In this document: piece after piece, positions 54,700 to 64,000 of the stretch
How the letters are laid out: the number at the start of each line of letters is the position of its first letter
Numbering within the stretch: position 1 is the first letter of the stretch
Source: an uncultured Pelagibacteraceae bacterium
GTDB lineage: Bacteria; Pseudomonadota; Alphaproteobacteria; Pelagibacterales; Pelagibacteraceae
NCBI GenBank assembly: GCA_902591415.1
Contig: CACJAU010000002.1
Coordinates: 50,049 to 114,048, forward strand
Direction of reading: 5' to 3'
Length of the DNA: 64,000 bases
Notes under the pieces: generated by a model
Seen by the model: the letters and a program-made list of their open reading frames with translations, nothing else
Databases searched by the model: none
What the model was told of the DNA's origin: nothing
Position numbers and translations under genes: made by a program

Positions 54700-57375
54700 A
54701 TGGGCCAAATTTTACTTACTGACGTTAGAAAAAAATTCTTAGATTATTTCAAAAAAAATAATCATAAGATCGTGAATTCTAGCAACCTTGTTCCCAACAA
54801 CGATCCAACTCTTATGTTCACCAACTCAGGCATGGTTCAATTTAAAAATGTTTTTACAGGTTTAGAAAAAAGAGATTACAAAACAGCAACGACATCTCAA
54901 AAATGCGTAAGAGCTGGGGGAAAACATAATGATTTGGAAAATGTAGGATATACACCAAGACACCATACTTTTTTTGAAATGCTAGGAAATTTTTCCTTTG
55001 GAGATTATTTCAAAGAAAAAGCAATTATTCATGCTTGGAACTTGTTAACCAAAGATTTTCAACTACCAAAAGAAAAACTTTTAGTTACAGTTTTTCATGA
55101 AGATGAAGAATCGTTTAAACTTTGGAAAAAAATAGCAGGCTTAAGCGATGATAAGATAATTAAAATAGCAACATCAGATAATTTTTGGTCAATGGGTGAT
55201 ACAGGTCCATGTGGCCCATGCTCTGAAATATTTTATGATCATGGTGAGAAATTAAAAGGCGGACCACCAGGAAGTACTGACGAAGACGGAGATAGGTTTA
55301 TTGAGATATGGAATTTGGTATTTATGCAATATGAACAAATATCAAAAGATAAAAGAATAAATTTACCAAAACCATCAGTAGATACTGGAATGGGGCTAGA
55401 GCGAATGACAGCAGTTCTTCAAGGAACACACGATAATTATAATATCGATCACTTTAAAAAAATAATGAGCGCGTCTGCAGAACTATTGAAGACACCTATA
55501 AATGATAAAACTATTGCAAGTCATAGGGTGATTGCAGATCATTTGAGAGCTAGCAGTTTTTTAATCGCTGAAGGAATTTTACCTTCGAATGAAGGACGTA
55601 GTTATGTATTAAGAAGAATAATGAGACGTGGAATGAGACACGCCTATACTCTTGGAGGTAAAGAAACAATTTTTTATAAATTGTTTGATGTTTTGATGAG
55701 CGAAATGAAACAAAGTTATCCCGAGCTAGTTAGAGGAAAAGATTTAATCGTAGAAACTTTAAAAAATGAGGAAGAAAAGTTTTCTTCTCTTTTAGAACGA
55801 GGAATAAAAATTTTAGAGGAAAACTTAGACAAAGTTCAAAATAAAATACTTCCTGGTGAAATAGCATTTAAACTTTATGACACTTATGGATTTCCCCTTG
55901 ATCTTACAGCTGATATTTTGAGGGCAAAAGATATCAAAATAGATAGCAAAGGTTTTGATAGCGAGATGGAAAAAAGTAAAGCTTTAGCTAGAGCAAACTG
56001 GAAAGGCTCGGGAGACAAATCTTTAGAGGAAAAATGGTTTAAAATACGAGAGGAATTAGATCCTACGGAATTTTTAGGCTACGAATTCAATAAAGCAGAG
56101 GGAGTAGTTTTAAAAATATCAAAAGGAAAAGATTTTATAAATGAAGCAAAAGAAAATGATGAAATTGAGCTCATAACTAACCAAACACCTTTTTATGGAG
56201 AGTCAGGAGGTCAGGTCGGCGACCAGGGAGAAATAAAGACATCTACATGTAAAATAAAAATTTTAGATACCCAAAAAAAAATGGGCGATTTATATGTCCA
56301 TGTTGGAAAAGTGATAACAGGATCTGTTAAAGTGGGTGAAAATGTAAACTTAGAGATTAATCTCAGAAGAAGAAATGATGCCAGAGCATATCATTCAGCA
56401 ACTCATTTACTACACGAAGCTTTAAGAAGGACATTAGGCAAACATGTTACTCAAAAAGGCTCTTTAGTGAGTCCTGAAAAGTTAAGATTTGATTTTAGCC
56501 ATAATAAACCAATTGAAAAAAATGAAATTAGTAAGATTGAAGATTTAGTAAACGATATGGTTTCTAAAGCCAGTGAAGTTAAAACTCGAATTATGACACC
56601 GAAAGAAGCGGTAGATAATGGAGCCTTAGCATTATTTGGTGAGAAATATGGAGATGAAGTCAGGGTTTTGTCTATGGGAGTAGAAAAGAATAAGTATTTT
56701 TCAACAGAATTATGTGGTGGTACACACGTATCTAATACTTCAGAAATAGGTAGATTTAAAATAATAAGTCAGTCCTCGATATCTTCTGGAGTGAGACGAG
56801 TTGAAGCTTTAAGAGCAGACCAACTTGTTGAGTATGAAAAAAAACTAAAACAAACTCAATCAACTAAAGAAAGTAAATTGAATGAAGAGATTACAATTAT
56901 CAAAAAAGCTTTAGAGAAACTTAAAATCAGACCTAATTACAGCAACGATTTAAGCATCTCTGAAAATTTAAAAAATTTAAACAAACAACTAGATAAAGCC
57001 AATTTAAAAAATATTATCGCAGATAAGAGTAAAAATATTATTAAAGATAGTAAAATTGCAGATTTTACTTTCAGATATCAAACTATAAAAAACCTTCCTT
57101 CAAAAGAATTAAGAACAATTATTGACTCAGGAAAAAAAGATATAAAGAGAGGAATTTTAATTGCTTTTTCCATTCTTGATGAAAAAGTAGGTGTTTCAAT
57201 TGGAGTTACAAAAGATTTAACAGAAAAATTTGATGCAGTTGAGCTAGTAAAAATTGCTGCTACTGTTTTAGGTGGTAAAGGCGGCGGAGGTAGAAAAGAT
57301 TTTGCACAAGCAGGAGGGGTCGATCATACAAAAGTTGAAGAATCTTATAAAGCTGTATTGAAAAAAATTAGTTAA
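54700..57375 (+). CDS. alaS: AlaS, alanyl-tRNA synthetase
   Basis: The 891-residue enzyme is complete: class II catalytic domain ([50 protein letters not shown]), tRNA-recognition region, editing domain with the zinc-binding [12 protein letters not shown] and later CGGTHVSNT, and the C-Ala domain with [16 protein letters not shown] at the end. It attaches alanine to tRNA-Ala and removes wrongly loaded serine or glycine. In the conserved alphaproteobacterial arrangement alaS often follows recA, with icd next, as here. It overlaps convergent icd by 8 bases (TTAGTTAA). Confidence 0.99.
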   Translation: MGQILLTDVRKKFLDYFKKNNHKIVNSSNLVPNNDPTLMFTNSGMVQFKNVFTGLEKRDYKTATTSQKCVRAGGKHNDLENVGYTPRHHTFFEMLGNFSFGDYFKEKAIIHAWNLLTKDFQLPKEKLLVTVFHEDEESFKLWKKIAGLSDDKIIKIATSDNFWSMGDTGPCGPCSEIFYDHGEKLKGGPPGSTDEDGDRFIEIWNLVFMQYEQISKDKRINLPKPSVDTGMGLERMTAVLQGTHDNYNIDHFKKIMSASAELLKTPINDKTIASHRVIADHLRASSFLIAEGILPSNEGRSYVLRRIMRRGMRHAYTLGGKETIFYKLFDVLMSEMKQSYPELVRGKDLIVETLKNEEEKFSSLLERGIKILEENLDKVQNKILPGEIAFKLYDTYGFPLDLTADILRAKDIKIDSKGFDSEMEKSKALARANWKGSGDKSLEEKWFKIREELDPTEFLGYEFNKAEGVVLKISKGKDFINEAKENDEIELITNQTPFYGESGGQVGDQGEIKTSTCKIKILDTQKKMGDLYVHVGKVITGSVKVGENVNLEINLRRRNDARAYHSATHLLHEALRRTLGKHVTQKGSLVSPEKLRFDFSHNKPIEKNEISKIEDLVNDMVSKASEVKTRIMTPKEAVDNGALALFGEKYGDEVRVLSMGVEKNKYFSTELCGGTHVSNTSEIGRFKIISQSSISSGVRRVEALRADQLVEYEKKLKQTQSTKESKLNEEITIIKKALEKLKIRPNYSNDLSISENLKNLNKQLDKANLKNIIADKSKNIIKDSKIADFTFRYQTIKNLPSKELRTIIDSGKKDIKRGILIAFSILDEKVGVSIGVTKDLTEKFDAVELVKIAATVLGGKGGGGRKDFAQAGGVDHTKVEESYKAVLKKIS

Positions 57376-58582
57376 GTTTATTTTTAAGATTGCCGTTAAT
57401 CGCTTCTAAAAATTGATTAGTGGTCAAATATTTTGACGATTTATCTATCAAAATTGCAAGATCTTTAGTCATAGATCCACTTTCAACAGTTTCTATACAC
57501 ACTTTTTCTATTGCAGATGCAAATTTTATCAATTCATTATTATTGTCTAGTTTTCCTCTATGAGACAAACCTCGTGTCCATGCAAATATTGATGCAATAG
57601 GGTTGGTAGAGGTTTCTTTTCCCTGTTGATGCATTCTATAATGCCTTGTTACTGTTCCGTGCGCAGCTTCAGACTCAACTGTTTTTCCATCAGGCGTCAT
57701 AAGAACACTAGTCATCAATCCTAAAGAACCAAACCCTTGAGCAACTGTGTCTGATTGAACATCTCCATCATAATTTTTACAGGCCCATATATAACCACCG
57801 TTCCACTTCATAGCACAAGCTACCATGTCATCAATTAATCTATGTTCATAAGTAATATTTGCAGACTCAAATTTACTTTTAAATTCTTTTTCAAAAACTT
57901 CTTGGAATAAATCTTTAAAGCGACCATCGTATGCTTTTAAGATTGTATTTTTTGTAGATAAATAAACTGGCCATTTTCTTCCAAGACCATAATTCATACA
58001 TGCTCTCGCAAAATTTTTTATAGAATCATCTAAATTATACATAGCCAGAGCTGTGCCTGGACCTGAAAAATTAAATACTTCAAATTCTTTTTTGTTTTTA
58101 CCATCTTTTGAAGTCCATTTAACTTCCATTTTTCCCTCTCCAGGTATTAAAAAATCAGTTGCACGATATTGATCGCCAAAAGCATGTCTTCCGATTACAA
58201 TTGGCTGTGTCCATCCTGGAACTAGCTTAGGAACATTTTTACAAATAATTGGTTCTCTAAATACTGTACCACCTAATATATTTCGTATCGTGCCGTTTGG
58301 TGATCTCCACATTTTTTTCAGTTTAAACTCTTCTACTCTAGCTTCGTCTGGTGTGATAGTAGCACATTTTACTCCTACGCCATGCTGCTTAATAGCATTT
58401 GCTGCATCTATAGTAATTTGGTCATCGGTTTTATCCCGACTTTCCATTCCTAAATCGAAGTATTTTAAGTTAATTTCTAAGTAGGGTTTGATCAGCTTAT
58501 CTTTGATAAAAGACCAAATAATTCTAGTCATTTCGTCACCATCTAGCTCTACTACAGGATTTTTTACTTTAATTTTTGCCAT
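57368..58582 (-). CDS. icd: Icd, NADP-dependent isocitrate dehydrogenase
   Basis: The 404-residue protein is the eukaryote-like homodimeric NADP form used by Alphaproteobacteria: [63 protein letters not shown] (consecutive conserved pieces), [27 protein letters not shown], and [11 protein letters not shown]. It oxidises isocitrate to 2-oxoglutarate in the TCA cycle and supplies NADPH. The gene is divergent from psd with 64 bases between. Confidence 0.98.
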   Translation of the reverse strand: MAKIKVKNPVVELDGDEMTRIIWSFIKDKLIKPYLEINLKYFDLGMESRDKTDDQITIDAANAIKQHGVGVKCATITPDEARVEEFKLKKMWRSPNGTIRNILGGTVFREPIICKNVPKLVPGWTQPIVIGRHAFGDQYRATDFLIPGEGKMEVKWTSKDGKNKKEFEVFNFSGPGTALAMYNLDDSIKNFARACMNYGLGRKWPVYLSTKNTILKAYDGRFKDLFQEVFEKEFKSKFESANITYEHRLIDDMVACAMKWNGGYIWACKNYDGDVQSDTVAQGFGSLGLMTSVLMTPDGKTVESEAAHGTVTRHYRMHQQGKETSTNPIASIFAWTRGLSHRGKLDNNNELIKFASAIEKVCIETVESGSMTKDLAILIDKSSKYLTTNQFLEAINGNLKNKLN

Positions 58583-58646
58583 AAAATATAGATTGATTAA
58601 CTGTGATTTTTATACATATTAAGAAAAAATTATCAAACTATTAATT

Positions 58647-59294
58647 ATGTTTAATACAATATTTCCAAAAATACATAAAGAAGGATACAAGTTTTTGGCT
58701 ATTTCAATTATAGCTACCTTTATTATTTTGATTTTTTCAAAATTTTTAGGGACAATATTTATCCTGGTTACTTTTTGGGTTTATTATTTCTTCAGAGATC
58801 CAGAAAGATATTCAATTAATGATGATAGTTTTTTAGTAAGTCCCGCAGACGGATTAATCACTGATATTTCTGAAAAATCAGGACCAGAGGAATTAAGATT
58901 AGAAAATACGTCCTTCACAAGAATAAGTGTATTTATGAATGTATTCAATTGCCATGTTAATAGAATACCATCATCCGGGAAAGTAGAGGAAATTTTTTAT
59001 AAACCAGGTAAATTTTTAAATGCTTCTTTAGATAAAGCCAGCGAGGAAAATGAAAGAAACTATTTTAAAATTAAATTAAATAATGGCGAAGAAATAATAA
59101 TTGTTCAGATAGCAGGATTGATTGCGAGAAGAATAGTTTGCGAAGTTGAACAAGGGCAAGAATTAAAACAGGGCGAAAGAATAGGCATGATAAGATTTGG
59201 AAGTAGAGTAGATATTTATTTCAAAAATAAAAAAATTTTAGCCAAACTTGGTCAAAACGTTGTAGCAGGGGAGAGCTTACTTGCCTCAGAATAA
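58647..59294 (+). CDS. psd: Psd, phosphatidylserine decarboxylase
   Basis: A 215-residue enzyme of the short bacterial type that makes phosphatidylethanolamine. It has an N-terminal hydrophobic segment (about 15-48), VSPADGLITDI, VFMNVFNCHVNRIPSSG and the processing site FGSRVDIYF, where self-cleavage between Gly185 and Ser186 gives the pyruvoyl group. It overlaps pssA by one base, the step that provides its substrate; psd-pssA-rlmE are one transcript. Confidence 0.96.
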   Translation: MFNTIFPKIHKEGYKFLAISIIATFIILIFSKFLGTIFILVTFWVYYFFRDPERYSINDDSFLVSPADGLITDISEKSGPEELRLENTSFTRISVFMNVFNCHVNRIPSSGKVEEIFYKPGKFLNASLDKASEENERNYFKIKLNNGEEIIIVQIAGLIARRIVCEVEQGQELKQGERIGMIRFGSRVDIYFKNKKILAKLGQNVVAGESLLASE

Positions 59295-60085
59295 TGGAAG
59301 AAAATAAAAAATTTAAATTAGTTTCATCAAAAAAAACAAGATATTTACTCCCAAATATTCTTACATTAGCAGGTGTTTGTCTTGGGATTAGTTCTATTAA
59401 ATTTTCTATTGATGGTAATTTTAGTTTAGCTGTAACTTTAATTTTATTTGCTGCAATTTTGGATGCTTTAGATGGAAGAATAGCTAGATTGATAAAAGGA
59501 ACTTCAGAATTTGGAAAAGAATTAGACTCTCTTACAGATTTTGTAAGTTTTGGTATTGCACCCGTTTTTATTTTATATTTTTGGGAATTAAATAATTATG
59601 GAAAATTAGGTTGGGCAATTACACTTATATATTCAGTTTGTTGTGTCTTGAGATTAGCCAGATTTAATTTGACTAAAATTGAAAAAACTCAGGAATGGAA
59701 AAATAACTTTTTTGAAGGAGTGCCTTCGCCGGCTGGCGGTCTATTAATTTTAATGCCATTAATCTATGAATTAACAAATCTTAATCTAGGTTTAGAAATT
59801 AAAAAATTTACTCCTTATTTAACTTTACTAATCGCAATTTTATTAGTGAGTAAAATACCTACATTAGCACTTAAAAAAATATCAATTTCTCCAAAAGCAA
59901 CAGTTTTTTTATTACTAGGAATAGGTTTAATTTTCATAGCATTATTATTCTATACTCTAGAAACTCTTTTTCTTTTTGGAGTTGTTTATATGATATCAAT
60001 ACCTTTTAGTATTTATATTTACAATAAACAAAATAGAAAAAATCTAGAAAAAATATCTGATGAAAGCCATGAAGATATTTTATAA
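59294..60085 (+). CDS. pssA: PssA, CDP-diacylglycerol-serine O-phosphatidyltransferase
   Basis: A 263-residue integral membrane enzyme that makes phosphatidylserine. The CDP-alcohol phosphotransferase motif D-G-x2-A-R-x8-G-x3-D-x3-D is complete from residue 57 (DALDGRIARLIKGTSEFGK, then ELDSLTD). About six to seven membrane helices are visible and LARFNLTK follows. The C-terminus is charged. It overlaps psd and rlmE by one base each. Confidence 0.95.
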   Translation: MEENKKFKLVSSKKTRYLLPNILTLAGVCLGISSIKFSIDGNFSLAVTLILFAAILDALDGRIARLIKGTSEFGKELDSLTDFVSFGIAPVFILYFWELNNYGKLGWAITLIYSVCCVLRLARFNLTKIEKTQEWKNNFFEGVPSPAGGLLILMPLIYELTNLNLGLEIKKFTPYLTLLIAILLVSKIPTLALKKISISPKATVFLLLGIGLIFIALLFYTLETLFLFGVVYMISIPFSIYIYNKQNRKNLEKISDESHEDIL

Positions 60086-60711
60086 TGAAAAAATCAAAAA
60101 GAATTAAAAAAAGTAATTCTTGGAAAATTAAACAACATAGGGATCAATTTTTTAAAAAATCTAAAACTCTAGGTTATCGATCTAGATCATCATTTAAATT
60201 AATTGAATTAAATAAAAAATTTAAATTTATAAAGAAAGACACTAATTTACTCGATCTAGGTTCAAGTCCAGGTGGATGGACACAAGTTGCTAGTCAAATT
60301 ATTTCTTCAGGTAAAATTATGTCTATAGATATCAAAAAAATGGAGCCTATCAAAAAAGTAAAATTTTTAAAGGCAGATATTTTGTTAGATCAAACTAAGG
60401 ATGCGGTTTTAAAATACTTTGACACGAAATTAGATGTTATTATATCTGATATGGCCGCAGACACTACTGGAAATAAATCATTAGATTCTATTAGAACAAA
60501 CTTATTATGTGCCGAGGTTTTGCATTTTTCAAAGAAAACTCTTAAACCCACAGGTGTGTTAATTTCTAAAATTTTTATGGGAGAAGATTTTATTGAGGTA
60601 AAAAACGTAGCAAAGTCATTGTTTCAAAAAGTAAATTTCTTTAAACCTGAGTCCAGTAGAAAGGAGTCCAAAGAAACTTATTTACACTGTGAAATTTTAA
60701 AGACTTTATAA
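60085..60711 (+). CDS. rlmE: RlmE (RrmJ/FtsJ), 23S rRNA U2552 2'-O-methyltransferase
   Basis: The 208-residue protein has GYRSRSSFKLIELNKKF (first catalytic Lys), SAM motif LLDLGSSPGGWTQVASQ, SIDIKKMEPI, catalytic Asp in VIISDMAADTTG, KKTLKPTGVLISKIFMGED (second Lys) and the ETYLHCEI end with the glutamate, the K-D-K-E tetrad of 2'-O-methyltransferases. It modifies U2552 late in 50S assembly. The overlap with pssA suggests co-transcription; guaB starts 26 bases downstream. Confidence 0.95.
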   Translation: MKKSKRIKKSNSWKIKQHRDQFFKKSKTLGYRSRSSFKLIELNKKFKFIKKDTNLLDLGSSPGGWTQVASQIISSGKIMSIDIKKMEPIKKVKFLKADILLDQTKDAVLKYFDTKLDVIISDMAADTTGNKSLDSIRTNLLCAEVLHFSKKTLKPTGVLISKIFMGEDFIEVKNVAKSLFQKVNFFKPESSRKESKETYLHCEILKTL

Positions 60712-60737
60712 ATTTTAATAATTGTATATAAGTTTAT

Positions 60738-61817
60738 ATGGATACAATTAAAGAAGCATTAACCTTTGATGATGTTTTATTATTGCCAAAATATTCCAAC
60801 GTGCTTCCTGCAAATACAAATATTCATTTACAATTAACAAAGAAAATTTTACTAAAAGTACCTTTCTTATCATCAGCGATGGATACAGTTACAGAGTCAA
60901 ACATGGCTATAGCTATTGCTCTGGAAGGAGGAATGGGCGTTATCCACAGAAACTTGGAAATAAAAAAACAATCATATGAAGTTAGAAAAGTAAAAAATAA
61001 AAAATTGTACGTTGGTGCTGCTGTAGGAACAAATCTGGAAGATTTAGATCGAGCTAAATCACTTATATCAAGTGGAGTAGATTTGATAGTGATAGACACT
61101 GCACATGGACACAGCGAAAAAGTTTTAAAAATTTTATCAAAGATAAAAAAAATTTCAAAAGAGATACCTATTTGCGTAGGTAATATTGCTACAAAAGAAG
61201 CAGCAATAAAATTGTATAATTCAGGTGCGGACATAATTAAAGTTGGAATAGGTCCTGGATCTATTTGCACAACTCGAATGGTAGCTGGAATCGGTGTGCC
61301 TCAGATTTCGGCAATAATGGAAGTTAAAAAAGCACTTCACAAGAAAAAAATAAAAATTATTTCAGATGGCGGAATTAAATTTTCAGGAGATATTGCAAAA
61401 GCATTAGCTGCTGGAGCAGATGCTATTATGATGGGATCAATTTTTGCAGGAACAGACGAGAGTCCAGGAAAAAAATTTAAGATTAAAGGAAAACTTTATA
61501 AACAATATAGAGGCATGGGATCAATTGGAGCAATGTCTGCCGGATCAGCAAACAGATATTTTCAAAAAAATTTTAAAGATAAATCTAAATTTGTACCCGA
61601 AGGAGTAGAAGGTAGAGTGGAATATAAAGGAAAAGTATCAAAAATTATATATCAACTTCAAGGTGGATTGAGATCATCAATGGGATATATTGGTGCTAAA
61701 AATTTAAAAGATATTAACAAAAAAGCAAAATTTATTAAAATTACAAAAGCAGGATTTTACGAAAGTATGGTTCATAGTGTAGAAATTACGCAAAAAACAA
61801 TTAGCTACAAGTTATGA
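60738..61817 (+). CDS. guaB: GuaB, IMP dehydrogenase lacking the CBS (Bateman) domain
   Basis: GuaB oxidises IMP to XMP with NAD, the committed step to GMP. The barrel is intact: [38 protein letters not shown], the catalytic Cys177 in [37 protein letters not shown], the flap [10 protein letters not shown] and [13 protein letters not shown]. The protein is only 359 residues against about 490, because the paired CBS domains normally between RNLEI...V and VGAAVG are gone; residues 79-90 ([12 protein letters not shown]) bridge the gap. Such Bateman-less IMPDHs exist (Borrelia, Cryptosporidium). It overlaps the next gene by 4 bases. Confidence 0.96.
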   Translation: MDTIKEALTFDDVLLLPKYSNVLPANTNIHLQLTKKILLKVPFLSSAMDTVTESNMAIAIALEGGMGVIHRNLEIKKQSYEVRKVKNKKLYVGAAVGTNLEDLDRAKSLISSGVDLIVIDTAHGHSEKVLKILSKIKKISKEIPICVGNIATKEAAIKLYNSGADIIKVGIGPGSICTTRMVAGIGVPQISAIMEVKKALHKKKIKIISDGGIKFSGDIAKALAAGADAIMMGSIFAGTDESPGKKFKIKGKLYKQYRGMGSIGAMSAGSANRYFQKNFKDKSKFVPEGVEGRVEYKGKVSKIIYQLQGGLRSSMGYIGAKNLKDINKKAKFIKITKAGFYESMVHSVEITQKTISYKL

Positions 61818-62236
61818 TTAAAAAATTTTATAAAATACTTGTTTTATTATTTTTTTTGCCAAACATACTTTTTGCAAAATCAGAATTTTTTGAAGAAGGA
61901 ATTAGTTTATATAAAAAAAATAAATTTGAAGATGCAAAATTTAAATTTGAGCAAGATATAGTTTTTAATCCAAAAAGTGAATTATCATATTTATACTTAT
62001 CAAAAATTTTCAACAAACAAGAAAAAAAAATTTTAGAGGAGCAAAATTTAAAAACTGTAATTTTATTAAATCCAAAAAATGAAGAAGCAATTTATAATCT
62101 TGCAAAGCTTAAATTAAGTACTTCTGATTTTAAAAAAAGTAATGAACTTAATAATAAATTAAAATCTATTTGCAAAGATTTTTGTGAAAAAAGTGATACA
62201 TTAAAAATTGAGATTGAAAATTTATCTAAAAAATAA
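61814..62236 (+). CDS. Exported small TPR-like protein
   Basis: I do not recognise a named family. The 140-residue protein has a signal peptide ([20 protein letters not shown], cut after about residue 21), then two tetratricopeptide-like units: FFEEGISLYKKNKFEDAKFKFEQDIVFNPKS and a second around LKTVILLNPKNEEAIYNLAKLKL. Two cysteines (ICKDFC) near the C-terminus could form a disulfide. It is likely periplasmic. It sits between guaB (4-base overlap) and guaA (0-base gap), an unusual place for an exported protein; the operon position may only reflect compaction. Confidence 0.8.
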   Translation: MIKKFYKILVLLFFLPNILFAKSEFFEEGISLYKKNKFEDAKFKFEQDIVFNPKSELSYLYLSKIFNKQEKKILEEQNLKTVILLNPKNEEAIYNLAKLKLSTSDFKKSNELNNKLKSICKDFCEKSDTLKIEIENLSKK

Positions 62237-63793
62237 ATGCAATCTTTAGTTAAAGAAAAAATTGTAATCATTGATTTTGGATCTCAAGTTACTAAATTAA
62301 TAGCCAGAAGAATTAGAGAACTTGGTGTCTTTTCAGAAGTAATTACGCCATTAGATCTTGCAAAAGTCAAAGATTATAAAAGTGTAAAAGGCATCATACT
62401 TTCTGGGGGCCCATCCACTGTAACAAGTAAAAAATTTGAGAGCGTTCCTAAAGAAATTTTTGAAAAAAAAATTCCAATTTTAGGAATTTGTTATGGTTTA
62501 CAATTGATTGCTAAAATATTTGGTGGAAAAATAAAGCCTTCAAAAAAAAGAAGAGAATTTGGTCGAGCTTACTTATTTAAAAAAAAACAATCACAGTTAA
62601 CAAATAACTTTTTGAATTCAAAAAAATCTGTATGGATGAGTCATGAGGATGCGGTAGTGAAATTACCAAAAAATTTTAATGTGATTGCCTCAACCAAAGA
62701 CTCAAAGTTAACTATCATTGAAAACAAGCGAAATAAAATTTATGGGGTTCAATTTCACCCTGAAGTCACACATACAGAGGATGGAAAGCAAATCTTTAAA
62801 AATTTTTTATTTTTAATTTGTAAAATAAAAAAAAAATGGAATATTAAATCACAAAAAAAAAGATTAATAGAGGAAGTAAAAAATACTGTAAAAAAGAATA
62901 AAGTAATTTGTGCTTTATCTGGAGGCGTTGATAGTAGCGTAGTTGCGCTATTGATAAGTAAAGCAATTAAAAAAAATTTAATTTGCATCATGGTTGATAC
63001 AGGATTGATGCGAAAAAATGAATTTAAAGAAAGTTATGAAATATTTAAAAAAAAATATAAACTTAACGTAAAATTAATTGACTCATCAAAAATCTTTTTA
63101 AAAAAACTTAAAAACGTATCTGATCCAGAAAAAAAAAGAAAAATAATTGGTAAATTATTTATTAAAGTTTTTGAAAAAGAGTCTAAAAAGTATAAAAATA
63201 TAAAATTTTTAGCTCAAGGGACTCTTTATCCTGATATCATTGAGAGCAAATCAGCAACAGGAAGCAAAACATCTAAAATAAAATCACATCATAATGTAGG
63301 TGGTTTACCAAAAAAAATGAAACTAAAATTGATCGAGCCTTTAAAAGAATTTTTTAAAGATGAAGTAAGGATTTTGGGAAAATCTTTAGGTTTAATTGAA
63401 AATATAAGTTACAAACACCCTTTTCCCGGACCAGGACTAGCAATAAGAATTATTGGCAATATTACTTTTAATAGAATAAAAGTTCTTCAAGAAGCTGACC
63501 ATATATTTGTCAATGAATTAAAAAAAAACAATCTGTATAATAAGATATGGCAAGCATATGCCGCTCTTCTACCAATTAAGACTGTAGGAGTAATGGGAGA
63601 TTCAAGAACATATGAGAATATCTGCTTACTCAGAGCAGTTATTTCAGAAGATGGCATGTCAGCTGATTATTTTAATTTTCCTAAATATTTTCTTGATAAT
63701 ATATCAAATAAAATAATAAATAATGTAAAAGGAATAAATAGAGTTGTTTACGATATAACATCCAAACCTCCGAGTACAATCGAACTAGAATAA
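62237..63793 (+). CDS. guaA: GuaA, glutamine-hydrolysing GMP synthase
   Basis: The 518-residue enzyme converts XMP to GMP. The N-terminal glutamine amidotransferase has ILSGGPSTV, catalytic Cys85 in [11 protein letters not shown], and the FHPEVTHT histidine-glutamate pair. The ATP pyrophosphatase domain has the P-loop [23 protein letters not shown] and [12 protein letters not shown], and the C-terminal dimer domain has [12 protein letters not shown] and [10 protein letters not shown] with [13 protein letters not shown] (ends IEWE in many species). Complete. Ends overlapping panB start (TAATG). Confidence 0.98.
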   Translation: MQSLVKEKIVIIDFGSQVTKLIARRIRELGVFSEVITPLDLAKVKDYKSVKGIILSGGPSTVTSKKFESVPKEIFEKKIPILGICYGLQLIAKIFGGKIKPSKKRREFGRAYLFKKKQSQLTNNFLNSKKSVWMSHEDAVVKLPKNFNVIASTKDSKLTIIENKRNKIYGVQFHPEVTHTEDGKQIFKNFLFLICKIKKKWNIKSQKKRLIEEVKNTVKKNKVICALSGGVDSSVVALLISKAIKKNLICIMVDTGLMRKNEFKESYEIFKKKYKLNVKLIDSSKIFLKKLKNVSDPEKKRKIIGKLFIKVFEKESKKYKNIKFLAQGTLYPDIIESKSATGSKTSKIKSHHNVGGLPKKMKLKLIEPLKEFFKDEVRILGKSLGLIENISYKHPFPGPGLAIRIIGNITFNRIKVLQEADHIFVNELKKNNLYNKIWQAYAALLPIKTVGVMGDSRTYENICLLRAVISEDGMSADYFNFPKYFLDNISNKIINNVKGINRVVYDITSKPPSTIELE

Positions 63794-64000
63794 TGAAACA
63801 AAAAATAAAAAAAATAATTTTAAAGAAAAATAATTCAAAAATTATAAGTTTGACTGCGTATTCAAAAAAAATCGCAGAAATTCTTGATAATTATTGTGAT
63901 ATTGTACTAGTCGGAGACTCACTTGCAAATGTTTTATACGGTCATGAAAATACTCATAGTATAACTTTACAAAATATTATTGACCATACTAAGAGTGTAA
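63793..64000 (+). CDS. panB: PanB, ketopantoate hydroxymethyltransferase (3' end missing)
   Basis: Only the first 69 codons are in the window. KIISLTAYSKKIAEILDNYC, DIVLVGDSLANVLYGHENT and ITLQNIIDHTKSV match the N-terminal blocks of PanB (LTAYD...; VGDSLG.V..G...T; V.LD.M..HT). PanB adds a hydroxymethyl group from methylene-tetrahydrofolate to 2-oxoisovalerate in pantothenate synthesis. The ATG overlaps the guaA stop by one base, so the two are likely co-transcribed. Confidence 0.9.
   Translation, partial: MKQKIKKIILKKNNSKIISLTAYSKKIAEILDNYCDIVLVGDSLANVLYGHENTHSITLQNIIDHTKSV

Noticed and set aside
60824..61270. A 148-codon open frame antisense to guaB
   Set aside because: It lies wholly within guaB on the other strand and shows no recognisable domain; guaB has full family signatures. 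Long antisense frames are expected where the sense strand is A/T-rich and lacks certain codons.
1..64000. CRISPR array, rRNA genes, insertion sequences or known riboswitches
   Set aside because: No regularly spaced repeats, transposase-like proteins, rRNA sequence or riboswitch core that I can recognise was seen on either strand.

Overview
The window is a 64 kb piece of a very A/T-rich, tightly packed bacterial chromosome. Gene content and order point to the SAR11 clade of Alphaproteobacteria (Candidatus Pelagibacter or a close relative). The main clues are a proteorhodopsin followed by a ferredoxin, a ferredoxin reductase and a glutathione S-transferase; alphaproteobacterial gene strings such as tolB-pal-cpoB-tilS-ftsH and xseB-ispA-dxs; alpha-type FolP and DksA; and extreme compaction, with most neighbours overlapping by 1-30 bases. 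The assignment is inference from features in the sequence; no database search was possible. No insertion sequence, prophage, CRISPR array or rRNA operon was seen. No stretch over 300 bases lacks a gene; the longest gaps (about 130-185 bases) lie before the proteorhodopsin gene, after tRNA-Leu, after recA and before the GFA-family gene.

Layout. 1-12 kb holds core genes: the Tol-Pal cell-envelope system (tolB partial, pal, cpoB), tilS, ftsH, folP, glmM, thiD and purA on the plus strand, then rpoH and rluD on the minus strand. A tRNA-Arg(TCG) at 12.04 kb is followed within 3 bases by a minus-strand accessory block (GT17-family glycosyltransferase, FkbM methyltransferase, putative Fe(II)/2-oxoglutarate oxygenase), an ABC-2 exporter pair and a Sua5-type tRNA-modification enzyme. 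17-31 kb is again core: xseB-ispA-dxs, aroC, pdxH, ispB, an S49 peptidase, glyQS, ppdK and nadA-nadC.

A tRNA-Leu(GAG) at 31.3 kb opens a second accessory region that runs to 38.6 kb. It holds a 39-residue membrane peptide, a CBS-pair protein, a uridine-kinase-like NTPase, a broken phosphodiesterase gene, a second FkbM methyltransferase, a GT2 glycosyltransferase, a protein with two nucleotidyltransferase domains, a GatZ/KbaZ-like protein and an unknown polytopic membrane protein. Inside it is an exact 42-base inverted repeat: one arm covers the leader and first codons of the CBS gene, the other sits at the break in the phosphodiesterase gene. This is the most unusual structure in the window.

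38.6-46.3 kb holds ygfZ, a dihydroorotase, a PrpE-type acyl-CoA synthetase, the proteorhodopsin (glutamine at the tuning site, so predicted blue-absorbing), a 43-residue membrane peptide, ferredoxin, ferredoxin reductase, GST and dksA. 46.4-48.6 kb is a third small envelope-sugar module (GT39 plus GT2). The remainder is a GFA-family protein, a glycerate-kinase-like protein, a TolC-family channel, recA, an ExaC-type aldehyde dehydrogenase with its DUF779 partner, alaS, icd, psd-pssA-rlmE, and guaB (lacking its CBS domains), a TPR lipid-exported protein, guaA and the beginning of panB.

How the parts fit. The core genes cover envelope integrity, isoprenoids and quinones, purine, pyrimidine, folate and NAD synthesis, phosphatidylethanolamine synthesis and translation. 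The accessory blocks look like variable cell-surface sugar genes placed beside tRNAs. Almost all convergent gene pairs overlap at their stop codons, so classical terminators are rare and occur only after pal, proteorhodopsin and recA, plus one hairpin inside the start of folP.
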